Source: Hylemonella sp. (GTDB lineage: Bacteria; Pseudomonadota; Gammaproteobacteria; Burkholderiales; Burkholderiaceae_C). Taken from it: DNA of 64,000 nt. The notes under the pieces are model-generated. The model ran no database searches. It had not been told where the DNA came from and saw nothing but the letters and a program-made list of their open reading frames with translations. The stretch is taken from assembly GCA_030680575.1 (NCBI GenBank), contig JAUXVI010000025.1:34069-98068 (forward strand). The letters run 5' to 3'. Positions 43,773 to 50,709 of the stretch are shown in pieces; the first letter of the stretch is position 1, and each line of letters starts with the position of its first letter. A program made the translations under genes and the position numbers.

Positions 43773-45118
43773 GGTTTGCCTCCCACCACCACTGTCACCA
43801 TGTGCTCGGGTTGCAGCTTGCGCGCAAAGGCGGCTTTGATGTCAGCCACCGTCACGCTTGCCACCTGCTGCGTCCAGGTGTCGAGGTAGTTCAGCGGCAA
43901 GTTGTTCCAGGCGATGTTGGCCACGTTGTCGAGCAGCTTGCGGTTGCTGTCGATGCGCAGCGCGAAGCCGCCGATCAGGTTACCCTTGGCCGCCTTCAGC
44001 TCAACCTCGGTCGGCCCCCCGGCCACGAACTTGCGCACCACCTCGCGCGCCACCTGCACCGCCTGCGCCGCCTGGTCGGGCCGGGTTTGCAGGCCCACGG
44101 TGTAGGCACCGGCGTGCAGACCTGGCGCGAAGTAGCTGTAGACGCTGTAGCTCAAGCCGCGCTTCTCGCGCACCTCGGTGGTCAGGCGTGAGACGAAACC
44201 GCCGCCGCCCAGGATGTAGTTGCCCACGGTAAGGGCAAAGAAGTCGGGGTCGTCGCGTTTGTAGCCGGGCTGGCCGATCAGCACATGGGCCTGCGCCGAG
44301 TCGAACGGGATGTTCCGCTCCGCGGCAGCGGCCAGTGGCGCCACCTCGCCCACAGCCGGCTGCGCCTCGCAGGCGGTCATCGGCAGCCGTGCAAACAACT
44401 GCTGCACCAGGGCATCGGCCTGCGCACGCGTGACGGCGCCAACGATGCTGACCTTGGCACGGCAGGGCTGCAGCGCGCGCGCATGCAGCGCCTGCATGTC
44501 GGCCACGCTGATGCGAGCCAGCGTTTCCTCGGTCATCTCGTAGCCATAGGGATGCGCACCATAAACCGCTTGCGCAAAGGCCCGCGCGGCCGCCGTGCCA
44601 GGCCGGGTGTTGGCCTCGCGAATCGCAGCGGCCAGGCGTTCACGTTCGCGCAGCCAGACGTCTTGCGGGAAGGTGGGTTCGGCCAGCTGGCGTGCCGCCA
44701 GTGCGACGGCACGGGCCAGCAGATCGGGGTAGGTGAGCGAGCGCAGCGAGAAGCTCATGCGGTCGCTGCTGGCGTTGGCCGCGAAGGCGGCGCCCAGGTC
44801 GGCCCAGGCCTCGCCCAGGGCATTCTCGTCCAGCGCCGAGGCACCCTCGATCGCTCGCACGCCCTTGGTCGTCATGCCGGCGGTCACACTGGCCAGGCCG
44901 GCTTTCTCCGCCGGGTCGCGCCGGCCACCGGCGTCGAAGTCAACCTGCACATCCACCATCGGCACGGCCGGGCTTTCCACCAAGTAGACCGCCACGCCGG
45001 AGGGTTGCACCCAGTGCTGAATGGGCAGCGCCGCCTGCGCGGATTGAAAACCAAACAGGGCTCCAGCGCAAATCAACAAAGCGCCTCTAGCTACATTTTT
45101 AATAGCAAACATGAACAT
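43769..45118 (-). CDS. M16 family peptidase-like protein, non-catalytic subunit
   Basis: This 449-residue exported protein has the M16 fold (VDVQVDFDAGGRRDPAEKAGLASVTAGMTTKG) but lacks the HxxEH zinc motif at the expected place. It keeps the C-terminal YxxRxxxGLxYxVY-like stretch (TEVREKRGLSYSVYSYF). It therefore looks like the inactive partner of the catalytic M16 protein encoded 3 bases upstream. The signal peptide (FAIKNVARGALLICAGALFG) is encoded by a dispersed repeat copy. Confidence 0.9.
   Translation of the reverse strand: MFMFAIKNVARGALLICAGALFGFQSAQAALPIQHWVQPSGVAVYLVESPAVPMVDVQVDFDAGGRRDPAEKAGLASVTAGMTTKGVRAIEGASALDENALGEAWADLGAAFAANASSDRMSFSLRSLTYPDLLARAVALAARQLAEPTFPQDVWLRERERLAAAIREANTRPGTAAARAFAQAVYGAHPYGYEMTEETLARISVADMQALHARALQPCRAKVSIVGAVTRAQADALVQQLFARLPMTACEAQPAVGEVAPLAAAAERNIPFDSAQAHVLIGQPGYKRDDPDFFALTVGNYILGGGGFVSRLTTEVREKRGLSYSVYSYFAPGLHAGAYTVGLQTRPDQAAQAVQVAREVVRKFVAGGPTEVELKAAKGNLIGGFALRIDSNRKLLDNVANIAWNNLPLNYLDTWTQQVASVTVADIKAAFARKLQPEHMVTVVVGGKP
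45066..45115 (-). repeat. Dispersed repeat copy inside the M16 signal peptide
   Basis: On the minus strand TTTGCTATTAAAAATGTAGC, then TAGAGGCGCTTTGTTGATTT and GCGCTGGAGCC. It encodes A-I-K-N-V-A-R-G-A-L, the signal peptide core of the non-catalytic M16 protein. Confidence 0.72.
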
Positions 45119-45121
45119 TCC

Positions 45122-46507
45122 TCAGTGGCGACTGCCGGCCGGTGCCTGGCGCCGTGGGCGATTGGGGTCGAGCGGCTGCGGCAACAGCTGCCCCACCGTG
45201 AGCTGATCGTCGCCAAAGTAACGTGCCGCCACCGCCTGCACCTGCTCGGCCGTGATGGCGCGCAGACGGGCCAGCAGGCGTTCGTTGGTATCGAGCGGCA
45301 AACCCTGCACCCAGTGGCTGCCGAGTTCCTGCGCCTGGTACATCAGCGAGTCGCGCTTGTAAACCTCGCTGGCCACCCATTGGGTCTTGACGCGTTCCAG
45401 TTCGGCGGCCGAAATGCCTTCGCGTGCCACGCGCGCCACCTGTTCGCGCAAGGCGGTCTCCACCTGCGCCGACGTCTTGCCCTTGATGGGCACGCCGTCC
45501 AGCACAAACAGCTGCGGCCCGCGGCCCGTCAGGCCATTGGAGGCGCCGGCACCGTCGGCCACGCGATCCGGCCCCTGGGTGAGCGCCCGCTCCAGGCGGG
45601 CGCCGCTGTAGCCGTCGAGCACGGCGGCCAGCACCGTCAGCGCCAGGGCGTCGTCGTCCTGGGCGGTCGGCTGGTCGAGCGACTGCAGGCCCGGCACCTT
45701 GAAGGCCAGCGCCACATAGGCCTGCTCGGCCGCTGCCTTGACTTCGATGCGGCGCAGCCCCGTCTGTTGCGGTTCGCTGCGCGGCTTGCGCGCCGGCACG
45801 GCGCGCGCCGGAATGCGGCCGTAAGTCAACTCGGCCAGGCGCTTGACCTGCTGCACATCCACATCGCCCGCCACCACCACGGCCGCATTGGCCGGCGTGT
45901 ACCAGCGGCGGTAGAAGGCGCGCGCATCGTCGGGGGTCATGGCGTCCAGGTCGCTCATCCAGCCCACGATGGGGCGGCGGTAGGGCGCCGCCTGGAAGGT
46001 GGCGGCGTTGAGCGACTCGGACAGCATGGCGCGCGGGTTGTCCTCGGTGCGCATGCGGCGCTCTTCCTTCACCACCTCCAGCTCCTTGCGGAACTCGTCG
46101 TCGGACCAGTGGTTGTTGGCAAAACGGTCGGCCTCCAGCTGCATCACGTCACGCAACCGGGTGGCCGGGATCTGCTGGTAGTAGCCGGTGTAGTCCTGGC
46201 TGGTGAACGCGTTCTCGCGGCCGCCCAGGGCGGCCACGCGGCGCGAGAACTCGCCCGGCTTGAGTTTGCGTGTGCCCTTGAACATCATGTGTTCCAGCAC
46301 GTGGGCCACACCGGTGGTGCCGTCCACTTCGTCCATGGCGCCCACGCGCACCCACAGCATGTGCACGGCGGTGGGGGCACGCCGGTCGGGCGCGACGATG
46401 AGCGTCATGCCGTTGGCGAGGGTGAATTGCGCGGCTTGGGCCGGCGCCTGCGCGGCGGCCGGAAAGCCCAGAAAAGCGCAGAAAACAAGGGAAAGGATGC
46501 GTTTCAT
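45122..46507 (-). CDS. M16 family zinc metallopeptidase, catalytic subunit
   Basis: This 461-residue protein starts at ATG 46507. A signal peptide (about residues 1-26) is followed by the inverted zinc motif H69-VL-E72-H73 in GVAHVLEHMMFKGT and the distal glutamate region ELEVVKEERRMRTEDNP. It is probably a periplasmic pitrilysin-like peptidase that works as a heterodimer with the non-catalytic protein downstream. Its start codon touches the MITE-like element that separates it from ftsY. Confidence 0.92.
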   Translation of the reverse strand: MKRILSLVFCAFLGFPAAAQAPAQAAQFTLANGMTLIVAPDRRAPTAVHMLWVRVGAMDEVDGTTGVAHVLEHMMFKGTRKLKPGEFSRRVAALGGRENAFTSQDYTGYYQQIPATRLRDVMQLEADRFANNHWSDDEFRKELEVVKEERRMRTEDNPRAMLSESLNAATFQAAPYRRPIVGWMSDLDAMTPDDARAFYRRWYTPANAAVVVAGDVDVQQVKRLAELTYGRIPARAVPARKPRSEPQQTGLRRIEVKAAAEQAYVALAFKVPGLQSLDQPTAQDDDALALTVLAAVLDGYSGARLERALTQGPDRVADGAGASNGLTGRGPQLFVLDGVPIKGKTSAQVETALREQVARVAREGISAAELERVKTQWVASEVYKRDSLMYQAQELGSHWVQGLPLDTNERLLARLRAITAEQVQAVAARYFGDDQLTVGQLLPQPLDPNRPRRQAPAGSRH

Positions 46508-46795
46508 AGAATTAGGGATGCTCTGTCCAATTCGCACCGCGTGCGGCGCGTTTTTGCGGGATGAACCGCAAGGCGCAAAACCCAAGGCAAGCCTGGACGG
46601 CTTGCCTGGTTTTGCAACGAAGCGGATCGCCCGCAAAAACGCGCCCCGAAGGGTTCGGCCCAAAACGGGCCCTTTGTCCACCAAACCCCTTGCGTGTGCC
46701 ACCGGCACACGCTGCGCGGTGTTGGCGGCCAAATCATCCCGTTTTGGTTCTCGAACGCACATGGTGCGAATTGGACAGAACATCCCACGATTCTA
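46507..46795. mobile_element. MITE-like palindromic element between M16 peptidase and ftsY
   Basis: Terminal inverted repeats of about 31 bases (GGGATGCTCTGTCCAATTCG at the left; the right end carries CGAATTGGACAGAACATCCC) enclose about 225 bases. Inside, GGCGCGTTTTTGCGGG (46545) pairs perfectly with CCCGCAAAAACGCGCC (46630), and within that GCAAAACCCAAGGCAAGCC pairs with GGCTTGCCTGGTTTTGC, making one hairpin of about 100 nt. No ORF is present. It fills the divergent promoter region, so it must contain or replace the promoters of both genes. Confidence 0.72.
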
Positions 46796-46807
46796 AGAAC
46801 GCCCCAC

Positions 46808-47830
46808 ATGTTCAGTTTTTTCAAGAAGAAATCCCCTGCACCGGCCCCTGCCGATGCTGTCGCCCCCAGTGTGACAGCTTCGGCCACGCCTGCCGCTGCC
46901 CCGCCCGCAACCCCCGTTGCGGCCCCGGCACCGCGTCAGTCCTGGCTTGACAAGCTCAAGTCGGGCCTACGCAAGACCGGCTCCAGCATCACCACGGTGT
47001 TCACCGGCACGCAGATCGACGATGCGCTGTACGAGGAGCTGGAAGCCGCGCTGCTGATGGCCGATACCGGTGTCAAGGCTACCGAGCAGTTGCTGGAAGA
47101 CCTGAAGCGTCGCGTCAAGGAAAGCAAGACCACCGAGCCGGCCGCCGTGAAGGGCCTGCTGGCCGATGCCCTGGCCGAACTGTTGGCACCGCTGGAAAAG
47201 CCGCTGCTGATCGGCGAGCACCAGCCCACCGTCATCATGGTGGCCGGCGTCAACGGCGCCGGCAAGACCACCTCCATCGGCAAGCTCACGCACCACCTCT
47301 CCAACGAGGGGGCCACCGTGCTGCTGGCCGCGGCCGACACTTTCCGCGCTGCCGCGCGCGAGCAGCTCGAGATCTGGGCCGACCGTAACCGGGTGGAGAT
47401 CATCAGCCAGGAAGGCGCCGACCCGGCCGCGGTATGTTTCGATGCAGTGAGCGCCGGCCGCGCACGCGGCAAGGATGTGGTGCTGGTCGACACCGCCGGC
47501 CGCCTGCCGACGCAGCTGCACCTGATGGAAGAACTGAAGAAGATCAAACGCGTGGTGCAGAAGGCGGATGAAACCGCGCCGCACGAGGTGCTGCTGGTGA
47601 TCGACGGCAACACCGGCCAGAACGCGCTGGCCCAGGTGCGCGCCTTCGACGACGCGCTGGGCCTCACCGGCCTGATCGTCACCAAGCTGGACGGCACGGC
47701 CAAGGGCGGCGTGCTGGCGGCGATTGCGCGCGAGCGGCCGGTGCCGGTGTATTTCATCGGCGTGGGCGAAAAGCTCGACGAGCTGGAAACCTTCAGTGCG
47801 CGCGAGTTTGCGCAAGCCCTGCTGTCCTGA
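46808..47830 (+). CDS. ftsY: Signal recognition particle receptor FtsY
   Basis: This 340-residue membrane-associated GTPase docks SRP-ribosome complexes at the translocon. ATG 46808 (MFSFFKKKSP) is chosen. An Ala/Pro-rich A domain of about 45 residues, shorter than in E. coli, precedes the N domain. The G domain has GVNGAGKTTSIGKL, DTFRAAAREQL, DTAGRLPTQ and TKLDGTAKGG. Complete. Confidence 0.96.
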   Translation: MFSFFKKKSPAPAPADAVAPSVTASATPAAAPPATPVAAPAPRQSWLDKLKSGLRKTGSSITTVFTGTQIDDALYEELEAALLMADTGVKATEQLLEDLKRRVKESKTTEPAAVKGLLADALAELLAPLEKPLLIGEHQPTVIMVAGVNGAGKTTSIGKLTHHLSNEGATVLLAAADTFRAAAREQLEIWADRNRVEIISQEGADPAAVCFDAVSAGRARGKDVVLVDTAGRLPTQLHLMEELKKIKRVVQKADETAPHEVLLVIDGNTGQNALAQVRAFDDALGLTGLIVTKLDGTAKGGVLAAIARERPVPVYFIGVGEKLDELETFSAREFAQALLS

Positions 47831-47845
47831 CCCCCTGCACACACC

Positions 47846-48274
47846 ATGCCGTCAATCTGGAAAAAACCCGTTTCGCTCGAGATCCTGAACGGGCTCATGC
47901 ACCGCACGGCCGGTGAACACCTCGGCCTGGAGTTCCTGGAAGTCGGCGACGACTACCTCGTCGCCCGCGTGCCGGTGGACGAGCGCACGTGCCAGCCTTA
48001 CGGCCTGCTGCACGGCGGCGTGAGCGTGGTGCTGGCCGAAACGCTGGGCTCCTGTGGCGCCGTGTTCGCCAGTCCCGAAGGCCATCAGGCCGTGGGGCTG
48101 GACATCAATGCCAACCACCTGCGCGGCGTCAAGAGCGGCTGGGTCACCGGCACCGCCCGGCCGGTGCACATCGGGCGCACCACCCAGGTCTGGCAGATCG
48201 ATCTGCGCAATGAAGCCGGCGACATGACCTGCGTCTCGCGCATCACCATGGCCATGCTGCTGCCCAGGAACTGA
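47846..48274 (+). CDS. Hotdog-fold thioesterase (PaaI/YdiI-like)
   Basis: This 142-residue protein has the hotdog thioesterase pattern LLHGGVSVVLAETLGSCGAV, with the catalytic Glu in the AETLGS helix, followed by VGLDINANHLRGVKSGWVTG. It probably hydrolyses an aromatic or acyl-CoA (EntH/MenI-like); the substrate is not determined by the context. It lies 15 bases downstream of ftsY. Confidence 0.9.
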   Translation: MPSIWKKPVSLEILNGLMHRTAGEHLGLEFLEVGDDYLVARVPVDERTCQPYGLLHGGVSVVLAETLGSCGAVFASPEGHQAVGLDINANHLRGVKSGWVTGTARPVHIGRTTQVWQIDLRNEAGDMTCVSRITMAMLLPRN

Positions 48275-48346
48275 GCCGGCGGCTTGCGCACGCCCCGCCG
48301 GCCAGCCGGGCGCCGGACCCTCCAGAATGGGCCTGATTTGCAGAAC

Positions 48347-48372
48347 TGGAACTTTTGCGCAACTTGTTCGTT
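48347..48372 (+). promoter_or_regulatory. ECF-type promoter P1 upstream of the sigma operon
   Basis: TGGAAC, 16 bases, CGTT, directly before an AAAGGAGG ribosome-binding site. The same sequence with 16-base spacing occurs at 49927 (P2), and the spacer begins with nearly the same TTTTGCGC/ATTTGCGC. This supports an autoregulated ECF promoter. Confidence 0.72.
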
Positions 48373-48387
48373 AAAGGAGGATGCCCC

Positions 48388-48411
48388 ATGCTCTGGAACG
48401 ATCCTGAATGA
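48388..48411 (+). CDS. Possible 7-residue leader peptide coupled to the sigma gene
   Basis: The best ribosome-binding site in the region, AAAGGAGG at 48373-48380, lies 7 bases before an ATG that encodes MLWNDPE and stops at TGA overlapping the sigma start (ATGA). The sigma ATG at 48408 has no good site of its own. Sigma translation may therefore depend on this mini-ORF. A second ATG at 48381 directly abuts the site and is less likely. Confidence 0.45.
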   Translation: MLWNDPE

Positions 48412-48980
48412 CGGATGACGCCCAAGCCGGTCTTGTTGCCCGCGCCCAGGCCGGTGACACGCGCGCGTTTGCGGCACTGGTGCGCCAGCACCAGGACCGG
48501 GTGTTCCGTTTCATTCTGCGCCTGAGCGGCAGGCGCGAGGATGCCATGGACCTGACCCAGGAGACCTTCATGAAAGCCTATCAGGCCCTGCCTGCCTGGC
48601 AACCGCATGCGCAATTCCGCACCTGGCTGCTGCGCATTGCCCACAACACCACGCTCGATCTGTTGCGCCGCCAGCAGCGCGTTACCTTCGTGCCTTACGC
48701 CGAACTCGGCGCCGACGAACAAGATCCCGCCCTGCCCGACCCGGCGCCGCAGCCCGACGCGTTGCTGGCCGGTCGGCAGCGCATCGAATTGCTGGAGCGC
48801 GCCCTGAACGAACTCCCCATCGAACACCGGGAGATCCTGCTGCTGCGCGAACTCGAAGACCTGTCGTACGCAGAGATTGCAAGCACCCTGGACATCGCCG
48901 AGGGCACCGTCAAGTCACGCCTGGCCCGCGCCCGCAGCGCCGTGCTGGCCAGCTACCAACGCCACGCAGGAGAAACGTGA
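48408..48980 (+). CDS. RpoE-like ECF sigma factor
   Basis: This 190-residue ECF sigma factor has region 2 (REDAMDLTQETFMKAYQAL; FRTWLLRIAHNTTLDLLRRQ) and region 4 (PIEHREILLLRELEDLSYAE ... IAEGTVKSRLARARS). Its gene overlaps the anti-sigma gene by 4 bases. The two copies of the GGAAC-N16-CGTT motif before this operon and before the gene at 50028 are its likely targets. Confidence 0.93.
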   Translation: MTDDAQAGLVARAQAGDTRAFAALVRQHQDRVFRFILRLSGRREDAMDLTQETFMKAYQALPAWQPHAQFRTWLLRIAHNTTLDLLRRQQRVTFVPYAELGADEQDPALPDPAPQPDALLAGRQRIELLERALNELPIEHREILLLRELEDLSYAEIASTLDIAEGTVKSRLARARSAVLASYQRHAGET

Positions 48981-49444
48981 TGACTGCACACTCAACACCA
49001 GGGCACACGCCCGACCTGCCGCAGCTGTCGGCTTATCTGGACGGCGAACTCGAAACCCGTGCGCAGCAGCGTGTTGCGGCCCACCTCGCCACCTGCCCGG
49101 TCTGCGCCGCCCGGTTCGCGCAACTGCAAGCGCTCTCGGCCAGCTTCCAGACCCTGCCGGAAGAGTCCCTGGGCTTCGATCTGGCCGGCGTGATCGAAGG
49201 CCGCCTGGCGAGCACGCCGCGCCGGCCCGCCCCACCGCACCGCGCCGGCCCGCTCGGCTGGTGGCCGGTCGCCGTGGGGGCGGCGCTGTCGATCACCGTT
49301 GGCCTGTTCATGGGCTCGGCGCTGGTGACGGCCAGCGCAGTTGCGACCCCGCGCATGACGGCGATGCGCGTCTTTGACCCGATGCCGCCGGGCAGCCTGT
49401 GCATCGGTTTTGAAGCCTGTTACGTGAAGGGAATCACCCCATGA
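48977..49444 (+). CDS. Zinc-finger anti-sigma factor
   Basis: This 155-residue protein has the ZAS/zf-HC2 motif near the N terminus (LSAYLDGELETRAQQRVAAH followed by CPVC), which binds and holds ECF sigma factors. A membrane helix (about residues 95-118, WWPVAVGAALSITVGLFMGSAL) is followed by a periplasmic tail with two cysteines (SLCIGFEACYVKG). It overlaps sigma upstream and the sensor-like gene downstream by 4 bases each. Confidence 0.88.
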   Translation: MMTAHSTPGHTPDLPQLSAYLDGELETRAQQRVAAHLATCPVCAARFAQLQALSASFQTLPEESLGFDLAGVIEGRLASTPRRPAPPHRAGPLGWWPVAVGAALSITVGLFMGSALVTASAVATPRMTAMRVFDPMPPGSLCIGFEACYVKGITP

Positions 49445-49896
49445 AACCGACCTCTCTGCGCATCGCGCTCCTGCTCTCCCTCTTCATCAACGTGGGGGTG
49501 CTCGGCGCCGTCGCCTACCGCGCGCTGGTGCCGGCCAGCACCCCGGCTGCGGGCCTGAACCTGCCGCGCCACCTGCAGCTCAGCGCAGAGCAGCTGCAAC
49601 ACTGGCACGCGTCGGAGACCGCGTTTCTCGGCCAGCTGGAAGCCACCGCGACGGACATCCGCCAGCACCGTGACCGCCTGGTCCGCGCCATCTTCGCCGA
49701 GAACACCGACCCGACCCTGATCGAGGCCGAGCGCACAGCCATTGCGCGGCTGCAGGACGAACAGCAGAAACTGGTGATCCGGCAGCTGCTGGCCGAACGC
49801 GCCTTGCTGAACCCGGCGCAACGTGAACAGCTGGCACGCCTGCTGCTGGCGCAACCGGTCGGACCGTCCACCATCGAGCAGCTGCACCGGGAATAG
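49441..49896 (+). CDS. CnrX/CpxP-like periplasmic metal-sensor protein
   Basis: This 151-residue protein has an N-terminal membrane anchor (residues 6-27) and an all-helical periplasmic part with HWHASE near residue 57 and IRQHRDRLVRAIF near residue 80. The layout resembles the heavy-metal sensor CnrX, in which His/Glu residues bind Ni or Co and release the anti-sigma factor. Position directly after sigma and anti-sigma supports the role; the metal is not known. Spy/CpxP is the alternative family. Confidence 0.72.
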   Translation: MKPTSLRIALLLSLFINVGVLGAVAYRALVPASTPAAGLNLPRHLQLSAEQLQHWHASETAFLGQLEATATDIRQHRDRLVRAIFAENTDPTLIEAERTAIARLQDEQQKLVIRQLLAERALLNPAQREQLARLLLAQPVGPSTIEQLHRE

Positions 49897-49926
49897 CCCC
49901 GCCGCGCGATGGTGCAGGCCGGGCGA

Positions 49927-49952
49927 TGGAACATTTGCGCCGCCCGTTCGTT
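49927..49952 (+). promoter_or_regulatory. ECF-type promoter P2
   Basis: TGGAAC, 16 bases, CGTT: the second copy of the motif at 48347, placed 75 bases before the His-rich periplasmic protein gene. Base-by-base similarity extends through TTTGCGC and GTTCGTT. Confidence 0.7.
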
Positions 49953-50027
49953 CAAGCAGGTGATGGCCGGACTTCGACGCATCCGGCGCGCAGCCCGGCC
50001 ATCACCCACCTGAACGGAGATGAAAAA

Positions 50028-50522
50028 ATGACACGCAAATCCACACGCGCCCTGGGAAGCCTTCTTCTGCTTGCCGGGCTGTCTCTTGCCGGCGGCAGTT
50101 ACGCGGCCGGCCCACACGAGCACGAAGCCCATCCGGCCCATGGCGCGGTCAGGCTGCAGCTCAATGCCGGCAAGAAATGGGAGACCGATGCCGCCTTGCG
50201 CCAGTCGATGGCGCAGATCCGCCAGGCCGTCGACGCATCGCGACACGACATCCATGCCAACAAACTGGGCACAGAGGGCTACAACGCACTGGCGCACAAG
50301 GTGGAAGGTGAAGTCGGCAACATCGTGAGCAACTGCAAGCTGGAGCCGAAAGCCGACGCGCAACTGCACCTGATCGTCGCCGACCTGCTTGCCGGGGCCG
50401 AGCAGATGGCCGGCAAGGCCAAGAAGGCCAAGCGCCGGGACGGCGCGGTGAAGGTGATCCACGCGCTGGACAACTACGCCAAGTATTTTGACGACGCCCA
50501 GTTCAAGCCAGTCGTGCACTGA
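50028..50522 (+). CDS. His-rich periplasmic helical protein, probable ECF target
   Basis: This 164-residue protein has a signal peptide (about residues 1-26, LGSLLLLAGLSLAGGSYAA), a short His motif just after the cleavage site (HEHEAHPAHG), and a long helical domain (LRQSMAQIRQAVDASRHDIH). I recognise no firmly named family. The neighbouring CnrX-like sensor and shared promoter motif suggest binding of a periplasmic metal. The track start is too early; ATG 50028 is preceded by GGAGATG. Confidence 0.75.
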   Translation: MTRKSTRALGSLLLLAGLSLAGGSYAAGPHEHEAHPAHGAVRLQLNAGKKWETDAALRQSMAQIRQAVDASRHDIHANKLGTEGYNALAHKVEGEVGNIVSNCKLEPKADAQLHLIVADLLAGAEQMAGKAKKAKRRDGAVKVIHALDNYAKYFDDAQFKPVVH

Positions 50523-50709
50523 AGCCACGGCGCGCCTCGGGCGCCGACCGTGCCGGCCCGCCCCCGCTCCCGCCTGGAGAGGGCGGGCGGGCATACCTGT
50601 CCGCGCAAGGCCTGCGGCGGTCATTGACCGTTTCGGCAGCTTCGCTATCATGCCCTGAAGGGATCAACCATGGTGCGATGCGCCTTGCAGGCAGGACAGG
50701 AGTTCGAAA
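50523..50709. other. Intergenic stretch before the GGDEF/EAL gene
   Basis: A strong GC hairpin CCCGCCC...GGGCGGG lies at about 50556-50590, without a T-tract, and could be a Rho-independent-like or structural end of the ECF operon. AGGAG is at 50698-50702. No other gene is seen. Confidence 0.4.
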
